A stretch of DNA of 64,000 nucleotides from Symbiodinium natans (Eukaryota > Sar > Dinophyceae > Suessiales > Symbiodiniaceae), in NCBI GenBank assembly GCA_905221605.1, contig CAJNDS010001001.1:426049-490048 (forward strand), read 5' to 3'. Below the pieces are notes generated by a model. The model was not told where the DNA came from. It ran no database searches and saw only the letters and a list, made by a program, of their open reading frames with translations. Numbering within the stretch: the stretch's first letter is position 1; every line of letters begins with the position of its first letter. Shown here piece after piece: positions 11,585 through 23,026 of this stretch. Both the position numbers and the translations under genes were made by a program.

Positions 11585-13760
11585 CGCGCTTGGCCAGATG
11601 GGTGTCACACGCTTCGGGCCTGTGGTCTCCCATGGTCTCCGATCATGAGCACAATTGGGGCCAATTGGGGCCGGGTGGGTGTCACGCGCTTCGGGGCCTG
11701 TGGTCTCCCATGGTCTCCGATCATGAGCACAATTGGGGCCAATTGGGGCCCGGTGGGTGTCACGCGCTTCGGGGCCTGTGGTCTCCCATGGTCTCCGATC
11801 ATGAGCACAATTGGGTGGTCTCCCATGGTCTCCCATCATGAGCACAATTGGGGCCAATTGGGGCCGGGTGGGTGTCACGCGCTTCGGGGCCTGTGGTCTG
11901 CCATGGTCTCCGATCATGAGCACGATTGGGGCCAATTGGGGCCGGGTGGGTGTCACGCGCTTCGGGGCCTGTGGTCTCCCATGGTCTCCGATCATGAGCA
12001 CAATTGGGGCCAATTGGGGTCGGGTGGGTGTCACGCGCTTCGGGGCCTGTGGTCTCCCATGGTCTCCGATCATGAGCACAATTGGGGCCAATTGGGGCTG
12101 GGTGTCACGCGCTTCGGGGCTTGTGGTCTTCCATGGTCTCCGATCATGAGCACAATTGGGGCCAATTGGGGCCGGGTGGGTTTCACGCGCTTCGGGGCCT
12201 GTGGTCTCCCATGGTCTCCGATCATGAGCAGCCGGGTGGGTGTCACGCGCTTCGGGGCCTGTGGTCTCCCATACTCTCCGATCATGAGCACAATTGGGGC
12301 CAATTGGGGTGACGCGCTTCGGGGCCTGTGGTCTCCCATGGTCTCCGATCATGAGCACAATTGGGGCCAAATGGGGCCGGGTGGGTGTCACGCGCTTCGG
12401 GGCCTGTGGCTCCGATCATGAGCACAATTGGGGCCAATTGGGGCCGGGTGGGTGTCACGCGCTTCGGGGCCTGTGGTCTCCCGTGGTCTCCCATCATGAG
12501 CACAATTGGGGCCAATTGGGGCCCGGTGGGTGTCACGTGCTTCGGGGCCTGTGGTCTCCCATGGTCTCCGATCATGAGCACAATTGGGGCCAATTGGGGC
12601 CGGGTGGGTGTCACTCTTCCATGGTCTCCGATCATGAGCGCAATTGCGGCCAATTGGCGGGCTGGACCGCGTGACACCTGCCATAGGAGACCACGGACCC
12701 AAGCGCGTGCCACCCGTCGCCAATCGCTTGACACAGAGGATTTCAAACGGTTCCCTTTTGGGGAAAAACCACAGGCCCGAAGCGCGTGACACCCACAAGG
12801 CCCCAATGGCCCCAATCGTGCTCATGATCGGAGACCATGGCAGACCACAGGCCCGAAGCGCGTGACACCCACCCGGCCCCAATTGGCCCCAATTGTGCTC
12901 ATGATCGGAGACCATGGGAGACCGCAGGCCCGAAGCGCGTGACACCCGCCCGCCAATTGGCGGCAATTGCGCTCATGATCGGAGACCATGGAAGAGTGAC
13001 ACCCACCCGGCCCCAATTGTGCTCATGATCGGAGACCATGGGAGACCACAAGCCCCGAAGCGCGTGACACCCACCCGGCCCCAATTGGCCCCAATTCTGC
13101 TCATAATCGGAGACCTCGGGAGACCCCAGGCCCGAGCACGTGACACCCACCCTGCCCCAATTGGCCCCAATTGTGCTCATGATCGGAGATCATGGGAGAC
13201 CACAGGCCCCGAAGCGCGTGACACCCACCCGGCCCCAATTTGCCCCAATTGTGCTCATGATCGGAGACCATGGGAGACCGCAGGCCCGACGCACTTGGGT
13301 CCGTGGTCCCCATGGTCTCCACTCATGAGCACAATGGTCCGGGTCCGTGATCTCCACGGTCTCCGATCACGAGCGACAGGGGTTGGGAGGGTGTCACGCG
13401 GGTCTGGTCTCCGTTCACATGCTGGGTGGGTGTCGCGGTTGGGGTCCGCGGTCTCGCATGGTTTCCGATCATAAGCGACGGGGGTTGGCGAAGGGGTTGG
13501 TCTCCCATGGTCTCCCGATCATGAGCGCACTGGGGCGTTCCCCCATGGTCTCCGATCATGAGCGACAAGGGTTGGGAGGGTGTCACGCCGTGGTCTTCCA
13601 TGGTCTCCGGTCATGAGCACAGTGGGGCTGGGCAGGTGTCGCGCGATTCGGGTCCGTGGTCTCCCATGCTCTCCAGTACAAACTTGGGACGGTCTGGCGT
13701 GTTGGGTCCGTGGTCTCCCATGGTCTCCGGTCATGACCGCAGTGATACTGGGCGGGTGTC
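11585..13760. repeat. 78-bp satellite array with a central orientation switch
   Basis: The monomer is 78 bp, measured between successive GTCACGCGCTTCGGGGCC blocks near 11681, 11759, 11874 (one 37-bp partial insertion), 11952 and 12030. It contains ATGGTCTCCGATCATGAGCA and two CAATTGGGGC units. From 11585 to about 12660 monomers read on the plus strand; from about 12775 to 13300 they read on the minus strand; diverged plus-strand monomers continue to 13760. Because 78 is a multiple of three and lacks stops, long open frames appear on both strands (for example 11510-12421 plus and 11582-12391 minus). These are artefacts of the repeat, not genes. Confidence 0.9.
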
Positions 13761-13769
13761 ACGAGTTTA

Positions 13770-14450
13770 AAAGCTGATCTTTTGTCTTAAAGACAGAGGC
13801 TGCGACAGAAGAAGCCTCTGTCCAAATGCATTTCTCGCCCGTGCTTTAATGCATTCAGCTGTTTTCGCTTTGAAAAAGTGCAGAAAGAACACGCGGCGGC
13901 GTTGCACATGTGGAAAGCAAGACCAAATGCGTTTTTCAGGCCTGGCAAAATGCGTTCGGCAGCGTCTGGTCATCCATGTCTATTGGGTTATCTTTGCTCC
14001 ATTATACAGCATGAAAAACAAACGAAATCAAAACAAACAAGTAGATTGGTGTTTTACGACCAACATCTACCCGACATGCATGTCTAGGGCATTCCAAATG
14101 CATTTTTCGTCGCCAGAAGAATGCATTTGGCACTGGTTTCCTATCATGTTTAGTCTTGGTTTCTGCTGGCTCATGACGTATTCGATTCTTCTGATGTGTT
14201 TTCTGTGCATAAAAGTAGCTATAGGAATTGAAAAACGCGTTTAGAACAATGTTCGACATTTTGCAGGAGTACCGAAACAGACCCAGAATCAGGAAGAACA
14301 TGCTTTTCAAAGTGGGCAAAATGCATTCGCGCAGCTTGCTCCTTCCACAACCACAATAGAATTGAGTTAAGAGCTGATCCTTCGTCGTAGAAACAAGCTG
14401 CGTACAGAAGAGGCGAATGCGCAGCTGCGTTTTTCGCACGTGCCTAAATG
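13770..14450. repeat. Telomere-free segment with repeated AAATGCATTTTTC dyads and similar ends
   Basis: The motif AAATGC[AG]TTTTTC followed 10-15 bases later by AATGC[AG]TTCGGCA recurs near 13824, 13927 and 14097, with partial versions at 14231, 14320 and 14424. The start (GATCTTTTGTCTTAAAGACA) and the end (GATCCTTCGTCGTAGAAACA) are also similar, as if a unit of about 600 bp were bounded by a degenerate direct repeat. The open frames here (13849-14244 plus, 14002-14439 minus) resemble nothing I know. Confidence 0.5.
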
Positions 14451-14765
14451 CACGACATCCATGTCAATCCCTCGTTTGGATTGGGAAAGGGTTGTTCCGA
14501 CCCCTGGCAGCTCCAAAGAGAAGCCTGAAACCCACGCCTCCATACTGAGCCCAATTTTTCTGATTGTAAACTCGGCCTGCCGAGTTCTACGCGTCGCGTT
14601 ATTGTTTCATGCCGCTTTCCCTTGATCTACAATCTTACTGTTTGGGGTCTTCGCCGGCATAATTTTTAGGTAGGGTGAGATTGGTTTGAAAAGTCGAAAC
14701 CCCAAGCCTTCAATACCCTCAATGCCCCTCGCAAACCTACCCCTAACAGCTCCTTAAGCAATGGA

Positions 14766-14872
14766 TCGGGACGTTCCCCCTTATACTTAGTTACTAAGAG
14801 TCGTTCATAGGGATTCTAATTATTAGGGGGCACTATCATCCCTATTAAGGATTGTTAGTTGGAACATCCCAA
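14766..14872. mobile_element. Family K inverted-repeat element
   Basis: The left end is CGGGACGTTCCCCCTTATAC, and the right end is AGTTGGAACATCCC. The inner arms CATAGGGATTCTAATTATTA and TCATCCCTATTAAGG pair. Confidence 0.6.
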
Positions 14873-15107
14873 GCTATAAGACGACCCCGAGGGCTCCAAG
14901 TATATGAATGGTACCTACTTTGGGGTCTAAAGTCGGCAAATAGTACCTACTTTGGGATATTTGGAGGCTTAATTAGGGGAACCCTAAACCCTAAACCCTA
15001 AACCCTAAACCCGAAATGCCTGCCAAAGCCCCAAATCCCGTCAGGCCCAAAAATGAGGGCCGCGCTCCAGAGCGATCGTGAGACTGACTCGTGCTGGCCC
15101 TGCTTGG

Positions 15108-15250
15108 AGGTTTAGGGCTTAGGGCTTAGGGTTTAGGGTTTAGGGTTTAGGGCTTAGGGCTTAGGGCTTAGGGCTTAGGGTTTAGGGTTTAGGGTTTAGG
15201 GTTTAGGATTTAGGGTTTAGGGTTTAGGGTTTGGGGTTTAGGGTTTGTAA
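15108..15250 (+). repeat. Interstitial telomere tract with CTTAGGG sub-block
   Basis: TTTAGGG flanks a homogenised block of GGGCTTA units. Confidence 0.9.
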
Positions 15251-15543
15251 CCCCAATTCTAGCTGTTCTCAGAAGCCCTCCAAGTCCTCTAAGTAGGTTA
15301 GAGGTAGACTGATGGTTGGGGTGCGCAGTACCCACGAGCCAAGTGGCACTTGCCATTCTGGGGTGTGGGAGTTGCGGGCTGAGCGGCTGAGCTCTTTCTG
15401 GTCCTACTGTACGGTTTGGGTTTCGGGGCGATTGGCATGGACGCCGAAGTTCTTAACCTTAAACCCTAAACCCTAAACCCTAAACCCTCTCCGCCGCAGC
15501 AACAAGCAAAGGACCTGAGAGCAACCACAAACCTCCATTAGAT

Positions 15544-15636
15544 TGGGATGTTCCCCCCTATACTAACAGTCCTTGGTAGGGATTCCAGTACGCCCCTACT
15601 GTAATCCCTATTAGGGACTGTGCGTCTAAGGGGAGC
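15544..15636. mobile_element. Family K inverted-repeat element
   Basis: TGGGATGTTCCCCCCTATAC and ACAGTCCTTGGTAGGGATTC at the left pair with AATCCCTATTAGGGACTGTG at the right. The outer right end is decayed. Confidence 0.6.
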
Positions 15637-15910
15637 CAGTAGATTCTTCTGCTCCCTTACGACCATGTACTCCCCCCAAAGTGCGAACCATTCCTAAACC
15701 CTAAACCCTAAATCCGAAAAACTCTCTGTGCAGCCGTGGGTGCTGGAAGGGCTGGCCATAAATGCTAGCGCAGCTGTGCTCCTCATGGTGGGTCATGGCA
15801 GGGTCCGCAGGGCTGTTGGGACGCACTCCCGGCCGGATCTTACCAAAACAACCCTAAACCCTAAACCCTAAACCCTACACCCTAAACCCTACACCATAAA
15901 CCCTATAACT

Positions 15911-16012
15911 TAGTAGCCCAGTAACTATATTCTAATGAGGGCATCCCGTTTTTTTGTGTTGGTTACTGTATAAGGGAACCCAGAACCAAACAAAAGGGTA
16001 AAGGGTTACCAA
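15911..16012. mobile_element. Family C element, no exon recognised beside it
   Basis: The left end is TTAGTAGCCCAGTAACTATA, with an interior GGTTACTGTATAAGGGAACC. The right end is degraded to AAGGGTTACCAAG. No coding-like flanks. Confidence 0.55.
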
Positions 16013-19000
16013 GAAGACCTTAGACCCTATAACCCTATAAACCATAAACACACCAAGGCCCTGTGAAGATTCAGGCATCCATGGATTCAGATAGAGAAGG
16101 CCTTTCGGTCTGCAGATGCCTTTGTGCGCGTGCGCGAATATTTGCAAGGCCACCTGAGAAGGTCCTGCGCGACGCCTCCCAAGACACCTGATGTCCGTTT
16201 CCAAAACATGATAGTCAAATTATAGCCCTCGGAATAGCGATTTAAACGGGCCCCTTCCTGGCTGAGTTGCGAAAGCTGCCAAAAGGAGACACTTCTGTTT
16301 TGAAGGGGGTCTGCTTGCACCCCAAGAGGTTCGGAAGCCAAGAAGCAACATAGGAACTCTCTCATGCCTGAACCAACTCGAACATCTCTTTACCCGCAAC
16401 ATCTCATCCAGCCGCCTCTCTGCACAGAAACCCTAAACCAAAAACCCAAAACCTAAGCCCGAAACCCTAAACCCAAAGGGAATAGCCCCTTGGAACCGCC
16501 CGAGCCTCAGTCCCCAAATCGAACTGGAATTCCGAAACCATACGTAACGAAGTTCTGCCACCTTCACTCGAAGCCTGTCCCCACTCTCGTCTTTAGCGCT
16601 CCGGAATCTTGGCGCACGCAACCTCTTCCTCGTCCGCGTCCACGTCCTCGGGACCCTAGACACCTGTAGCCCTTAAACCCACCCTACACCCTTAACCCTA
16701 AACCCTAAACCCTAAACTCTAAACCCCTAAACCCAAAACCCTAAACTAAACGCACCCCTCAGCCTCATAGACATCCCCCAAGGCCATGTACCATATACCG
16801 CTCATGGGATGTGTGATGCTCCCAAGAAACTAACAAGCCGTAAGCCCTAACCCTACACCCTACACCCTACACCCTACACCCTATACCCTAAACCCTAAAC
16901 CCTAGACAGTCCTTAATAGGGATTATAGGTCCCCGCCGCCTATTAGAATCAGGGGGCATCATGCCAAACATTTGAGGCACGTCAGGGCTCATACAGTAGA
17001 CCTTGAGGCCGGGTTTTGGGTTTTGGGTTTGGGGTTTAGGGGGGCCTATTAGGGCCCTTTTTTGGAGTTTTGGAGTTTAAGGACTTATAGGGCATATAGA
17101 TTCATAGGCTTTTGTAGTCTTGCATAGGGCCAGTCTCCGTCACTGTGACATTGTCCCGCAGCTGAAGCAGAACGTTTACTTCGTGGTCTGCGCAGGTCTC
17201 TGCCGCCACCACGCCGACCAGTGCCCAGAAAGTCACCTGAACTTGGGGACACAAGAGGGTTTAGGGTTTCCTGCTCTGGAGATTTTACCTGACTTGAGGG
17301 CAAGTATATTCCTGAACTAGGGTTTCGGGTTTCGGGTAAACATCGCAGTATGAACAGACCCACTTGCTTGGCTTCTGGTGGCTTTGGGTGGGTGTTTGCT
17401 GTAGCCATCTCTTGTTAAGAGACTGAAACCCGACAATTCCCCACACAGTGCGTTCCAACGTTCAGAGTAACAGGGGGTCGAATAGCTCTAGCCAGGGAAC
17501 CCTAAACCCTAAACCCTGAACCCTAAACCCTAAACCCTAAACCCTGAACCCTACACCCTAAACCGAATGAGATCGCGCTCTCGCCTTGAAACTGCCACCA
17601 CTTTTGGCCTTCTAGGCTCGTGTGGGCTCTCACTGTTTGCTGTTTGGCGTCTGGGGGCTTACGAAAATAAAGGGAACCCTGCAATAGACGTTTAGGGTTT
17701 AGGGTTTAAGGTTTAGGGTTTAGGGTTCCCTTATAACAAGCCCCAAGAAGGTACCACTATTTTCGGAAACCCCATTCCAGGCTGGCAGAATTTTGTTATC
17801 CAAAAGGGCTTGCTTCGCCTTCCTCGAAGCCTTGTGGCTTCTAGGGCCCTTTTCTGGCTTGACAGGGCTTAAGGCAGCTCTCATGCGACCCTCGACAATA
17901 GTGTCCCGAAGGCTGAAACATAAATCCTTCACCTTAAGCCCTCAACCCCAAGCCCTTTAGACCCTAAGCCCTAACCCTACACCCCAAACCCTCTTCCCAA
18001 CTCTACTACCCCGAAAGGTGTCCAGGCCTCGGGCAACGTAAGCGAGCCAAAGGCTTGTGCTGTAAAGCAGACTACATAAAGTCGGGCCATAGTTCGGATC
18101 ACCCCACCTTAAGCTAGTCATAAACTTATAGAAGTGGCAACTTGATGTACTAAGTTCCCTGACCCCTCAAGTGGCCCCCCCGAAACCGTGCGTCGAAGGC
18201 GCCAGCAGCATTGCATCAAGGGTGCCCAAGGATGCAGCGCGCCGCCAGGGCGGTGGGCAGGGCAGCGAAAGCCCAGGTACAAAGAGGAGTCTTTGCTTGA
18301 GAACTTCTAAACCCTAAACCCTAAACCCTAAACCCTAAACCCTAAAGCAGGGTTTAGAGGGCTTGCTGTTTAGGGCTCTCTTTCGAACTGCATTTGTTTT
18401 ACCGGCTTTCGGGTTTCGTGGCTAGCGCTTCGAGAACCTAGAACTATGCTGCCTAAGCCTCAAGTTTGCCATGGAATTCAGAGGAAGGGGTTCGGTCTGG
18501 AGCCAAAGATGCATCAGCCATCAGGGGGATGAAAACCTTAGCAAAGATATGCTAGTCTACGATAATCCCCATTTTGGCTGGCGGTTTCGGACTTCAAACT
18601 TTCAAGGATTTTGCGGCAGTCCGATACTGCCTCGACACCCCCTCAGCCCTGTAGCTTGTAAGGGATCTTCGAGGGGACATGTCGGGATCTCGAGCATTGA
18701 AGCTCTCATCCCAGGGGATCTTTGCACGCACAACTCCACGGATAACTGGGCCCCTGCAACATCAACTGTGTGTGCGGGAAGCAGGACCAAGTCGAGAAGC
18801 CAACGAAACTGCTCAGCCAGACCACACCATCTATCAATACCAACAGGGATCACCCAGAGGGCATCGTGTACCTGCTCGGCTCAGGGCTGGCACAAGCCCC
18901 CCTCCCTAAACCCTAAACCCTAAACCCTAAACCCTAAACCCTAAACCCAAAATCCGACAAGCAGCTCCCCTCCAACCCTGAGGACTTTCTTTTCCTGCCT

Positions 19001-19287
19001 GGGCCTAGATCTGCTTTGCGGGGCCGAATGGTTCTACATCCTAAGCCCATCTCAACCTTCAAATGTAAGAGGGTTGACTTACCCTAAGGGTCCATGTACC
19101 TAAATAGGGAATACTTGGGCCTTGAAGTACTTCCAATAGAAGGACTTTGCGTGTTGCTTTCTAGTACAAGAGGGCTTGGGGCTTATGGCTGCACCAACGC
19201 TGAACGTGTTTCTCTAAGTACGGCTGCCTGTATGCTCGTGCCAGGGATGCTGTGCTAAACGTGAACAGGTACCAAAAGCGGGATCCT

Positions 19288-19412
19288 GATTCCCTAAACC
19301 CTAAACCCTAAACCCTAAACCCTTTTGCATCCGGGCTTAGGGAGTCGGGTTTAGTAAACCCTAAACCCTAAACCCTAAACCCTAAACCCTAAACCCTAAA
19401 CCCTAAAGCCTA
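19288..19412 (-). repeat. Two telomere tracts separated by about 30 bp
   Basis: Exact CCCTAAA units on both sides of unique sequence. Confidence 0.9.
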
Positions 19413-19659
19413 ACACTGTTTGGCATGCTCTTGGCTTCAAAGGCTGACTCACATCCGGAGCCCAATGGCCAGGACCTCGGTGGCTCTTTCTGAGGGCGTC
19501 CGAGGGCTTAGGGTTTTTTGGGTTTTGGGTTTAGGGTTTAGGGTTTAGGGTCTTGTGAGAAGCGGGGGGAGGGGGGGGGGGGGGGGCGAAGTAGAGGAAT
19601 GCGAGGTGCAGGAACAGCCTCTATATAGTTCCCATGAACCCCGGAAGCTATCGGCTACG

Positions 19660-19769
19660 CTACTTGGAGGTTCTTGAATACTGATACGCAAGTAGGGTCA
19701 CTATGGTGACAACCTTCTTGTGGCGCATTTATAACCGTACTTGTAAGCACCCATGAACTTGCAAGTAAT
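19660..19769. mobile_element. Family A inverted-repeat element
   Basis: The ends are CTACTTGGAGGTTCTTGAAT and CACCCATGAACTTGCAAGTA. The core is AAGTAGGGTCACTATGGTGAC. Confidence 0.65.
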
Positions 19770-20263
19770 GACCACTTGCGAGCAGGTAGATGCAGAAAGC
19801 AAGGCACGGCCTTGTTTTTTGTCTTGCTTAGGTGCCCCCCACTGTCTGAGTGGGTTTAATCCATTTAATCAACGGTGAAACGAGAACGGGCGGGCCCCGG
19901 TCACACGCCCAACCTGTAGCCCAGAGAAGCTGAACTTCCTAGACAAGAGGAACCCAGGAATAAAGCCTTGTGAGGGAACCTTAAACTTCAAAAACAAAGG
20001 AAGAAGGGCCTCCTCTGGGTGCTATGTTCTAGGGTTCCATGGTGGTGATGTTTTCGCTGCATGTTCGCTTGAAGGGTTGGGGCTACGGGTCAGGTCTACA
20101 GGGTTGACGTTTACAGTTCGCTCAACAAGATCAGCATGAAATACATCGAGGAGCGCCCCCCCTGCAATTGGCTTACCTCATGCTTCTTGTACAGCAACAG
20201 TATGTATGCTATAGCATTCCGTATTCCGAGATTCCATCGGTGTCGGTGACTCGGGTTACCACA

Positions 20264-20620
20264 ACCCTGAACCCTAAACCTAAACCTTTCTTTGCCAAGC
20301 CCTACAACCCTAAACCCTAAACCCTAAACCCTAAACCCTAAACCCTAAACCCTAAACCCTAAACCCTAAACCCACGGTGCAGGGCAGCTCAGGTGCCCAT
20401 GATGATGCAGGACATCCCCGCGAACTGGACCTGAGCATCCCAAGGGGCGACTTGCCGCTGAAACCCTGAACCCTAAACCCTAAACCCTAAACCCTAAACC
20501 CTAAACCCTAAACCCTATACCCTAAACCCTAAACCCTAAACCCTAAACCCTAAACCCTAAACCCTGGAACCCTAAATCCTGAACCCTAAACCCTAAACCC
20601 TGAACCCTGAACCCTAAAGC
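20264..20620 (-). repeat. Two long telomere tracts flanking about 90 bp
   Basis: 20308-20372 and 20461-20615 are CCCTAAA. The second has CCCTGAA variants at its end, next to a degraded family D element. Confidence 0.9.
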
Positions 20621-20637
20621 CTTTTCAACTCAACCCT

Positions 20638-20712
20638 ACCAGCATGGGCTATCTTAGTTTTGCAGGGCTGATTATGGGGATTTATGGGGCCTAGTCGCTC
20701 ATCCTGATAAAC
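20638..20712. mobile_element. Family D element, degraded
   Basis: ACCAGCATGGGCTATCTTAG at the left and GGCCTAGTCGCTCATCCTG at the right. It is flanked by a telomere tract on the left. Confidence 0.4.
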
Positions 20713-21486
20713 CCTAACACACACACACATCCACCATGTAATTCTGTAGGTTTATGCAGCTTCGTTCGCACCCTAAACCCTAAACCCTAAACCCTAGACC
20801 CGAATTGCTTTTGTGGCCCCCTCGGCGAGCGAGCCTCAAAGAAGTCCGATATCCAGCCCGGGACCCCCAAGGGCTTTGATGGAAGGATCTTGACGGGGAA
20901 GGTTTAGGGTTTAGGAATTGGGGTTTAGGGTTCAGGGCTTTGGGTTTGGGGTTGAAAGTTTAGGGTTTGGGGTCAGGGAACCACCTTGTTGGGTGGCTTC
21001 TGGGTGCCGCGCTAGGCATGAGCCAGCAAACCAGCGCAACTGCGCCGTCTCCTGCCAGTTTCCATCCAGAACTCTTGCAGCTTCAAACCCTAAACCCTAA
21101 ACCCTAAACCCTAAACCCTAAACCCTAAACCCTAAACCCTAGGGGGTTTGGGGAACTGGGACCTGGCTACTCCTCCGTCGTCTCAAGAAAATGAATTCGC
21201 GACTCGTGGACCCGCAAGAAGCCGGCAAACCCGCAAAAGATCTAAAGATACCTATAGTTTAAGGGTTTAGGGTTTAGGGTTTAGGGTTTAGGGGATTTAA
21301 CCCTAAACCCGAACCTGAACATTGGGAGACACGAGCAAGTTTCTAGGGATCCTGTGTCGGTGATGTGGAGGTTGTTCTAAAATTCGGGCCTCCCTGAACG
21401 AAACCCTCAACCCTAAACAGTAAACCTTACCGAAACCGTGGAGGATGACAATCATAGGCCCTAAACAAAAACCATCGAGGGGGGAT

Positions 21487-21609
21487 CTTACTGGGAGGCT
21501 CATCTGGGTACTTATAAGTAGGGTTCTAAGTAGGGCAACCATGGTTACAACCTTATTTAGGTTACCTTAGAACCCTACTTGAAAGGTACCCAGATGAACC
21601 TTCATGTGG
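21487..21609. mobile_element. Family A inverted-repeat element
   Basis: The ends are TTACTGGGAGGCTCATCTGG and CCAGATGAACCTTCATGTG. The family core AGGGCAACCATGGTTACAAC is intact. Confidence 0.7.
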
Positions 21610-21792
21610 TTTTTTTGGGCAACAACCGCGTGTCCTGAATCTCTTTGAAGACGAAGACTGAGATCAGCTGCGACACCAGCACCGGGCCTCGTCGTGGGCC
21701 GTGGAATCTTCTTCTCAACAGCACGAAACCGTTCTGAACCCTAAGCCCTAAACCCTAAGCTGGGGGAGGTTTGGGCGCCCTTGAAAAAGTAG

Positions 21793-21872
21793 ACATCGTA
21801 AGGCTTTATAAGGATTATTGAGGTGACTAAGGGTAATAAAATCAGAAGATATGTTCAAACCTACCCCTGTGA
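21793..21872. mobile_element. Family M dispersed repeat, second copy
   Basis: Shares AAGGCTTTATAAGGATT, GACTAAGGGTAATAAAAT and GTTCAAACCTACCCCTGTG with the copy in the ankyrin-gene intron at 30960-31048. No coding sequence recognised beside it. Confidence 0.45.
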
Positions 21873-22068
21873 ACCCTAAACCCCACACCGCAGTTTCTTG
21901 TCAGGAAAGCTGTGCCCGATAGTTAGGAGGACGATACCGGGGCACGCCCTCAAGAGGAAAACTCCTCATTAGGGGTTTGGCTGAGTTGGCTGTTTGGGAT
22001 TTCTCAGGCCGAGGGACAAAGGGCCGAGAACCCCAAACCCGAAACCCTGAACTATTTAAACGCCAAAT

Positions 22069-22101
<33 letters not shown>

Positions 22102-22119
22102 ATAAACAACAAACAAACA

Positions 22120-22135
22120 AAAACACATGCATACA

Positions 22136-22167
<32 letters not shown>

Positions 22168-22186
22168 CATACATACATACATACGG
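22120..22186 (+). repeat. (CATA)n microsatellite
   Basis: About 15 CATA units directly after a C-run of about 30 bases. Confidence 0.9.
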
Positions 22187-22603
22187 GCCACACAGAGATG
22201 TGGAGGAGACCATTCTCAGGGTTAGGAACGTGTCGGACTACTGGCCGAAGCCCCGCGCACACAGCCTTCAAGGGTTTAGGGTTGTTTGGGGCTTCGGGAC
22301 TAGGCTTTAGGGCTTCGGGTTGTTTAGGGCTGCTGAAGGTTGAGGGTTTAGGGCTTGGACTCTCACACTTAATAAGGGATAATGGCTTATGGGTTTAGGG
22401 TTTAGGGTTTAGGGTTTAGGGTTTAGGGTTTTATCAGGCTTCAACTTCCTAACAATTGGGAGCCGAAGCCTGAACCGCCACACCGGAGGCAAGTCAGCGG
22501 CAAGGAGATGCAGGGCTCCGGCCAATCGCGCTGAGCATGTAGGTGGCCGTATAACGGATCTCATCGAGCCTTGGCGGCACACCACGCTGAGGTTGGGTTG
22601 GGG

Positions 22604-22712
22604 CTTGTTAGGGTTTGTTAGGGTTTAGGGTTCAGGGTTCAGGGTTTAGGGTTTCGGGTCTAGGGTTTAGGGCTTAGGGTTTAGGATTTCGGGTTTAGGC
22701 GGTTTAGGGCCC
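22604..22712 (+). repeat. Interstitial telomere tract, degenerate
   Basis: TTTAGGG with TTCAGGG, TTTCGGG and CTTAGGG variants. Confidence 0.8.
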
Positions 22713-22924
22713 TCGAAGCCTCAAATCGTCCTCCCGCCTGCTGGATTGCCCTTGACTCTTGAGTCTGATGTCGTTGCAAGATTTCGGCTCTCGGGTTTAG
22801 GTGCAGGGCGCTCATCCACTGCTGCTTTGCCAGAGGTCTGAGATGTCAGGACTTGTTCAACAGCTGGGCCAGTCTGCAGCCAATTATTAGCTGGGCCGAG
22901 GTTACGGGAATGTAGGGGCTGCAC

Positions 22925-23026
22925 TTTGAGGTTTATGGGTAGAGTAGAGTTCTTAAGTAGGGAACTATGTCTAGAACCGCCTTTAGGGTACCTACAGCCT
23001 TACGTACAAGTACCCATGAACCTCTG
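22925..23026. mobile_element. Family A inverted-repeat element, shortened ends
   Basis: GAGGTTTATGGGTAGAGTAG at the left pairs imperfectly with CAAGTACCCATGAACCTC at the right. The core GGGAACTATGTCTAGAACC is degraded compared with other copies. Confidence 0.55.

Noticed and set aside
11510-12421. 303-codon open frame on the plus strand (and 269 codons on the minus strand)
   Set aside because: Both run through the 78-bp satellite, whose unit length is a multiple of three and stop-free. The translations are pure repeat and overlap on opposite strands.
18568-18584. CCCATTTTGGCTGGCGG, a partial match to the spliced leader
   Set aside because: Only about 11 consecutive bases match and there is no gene next to it.
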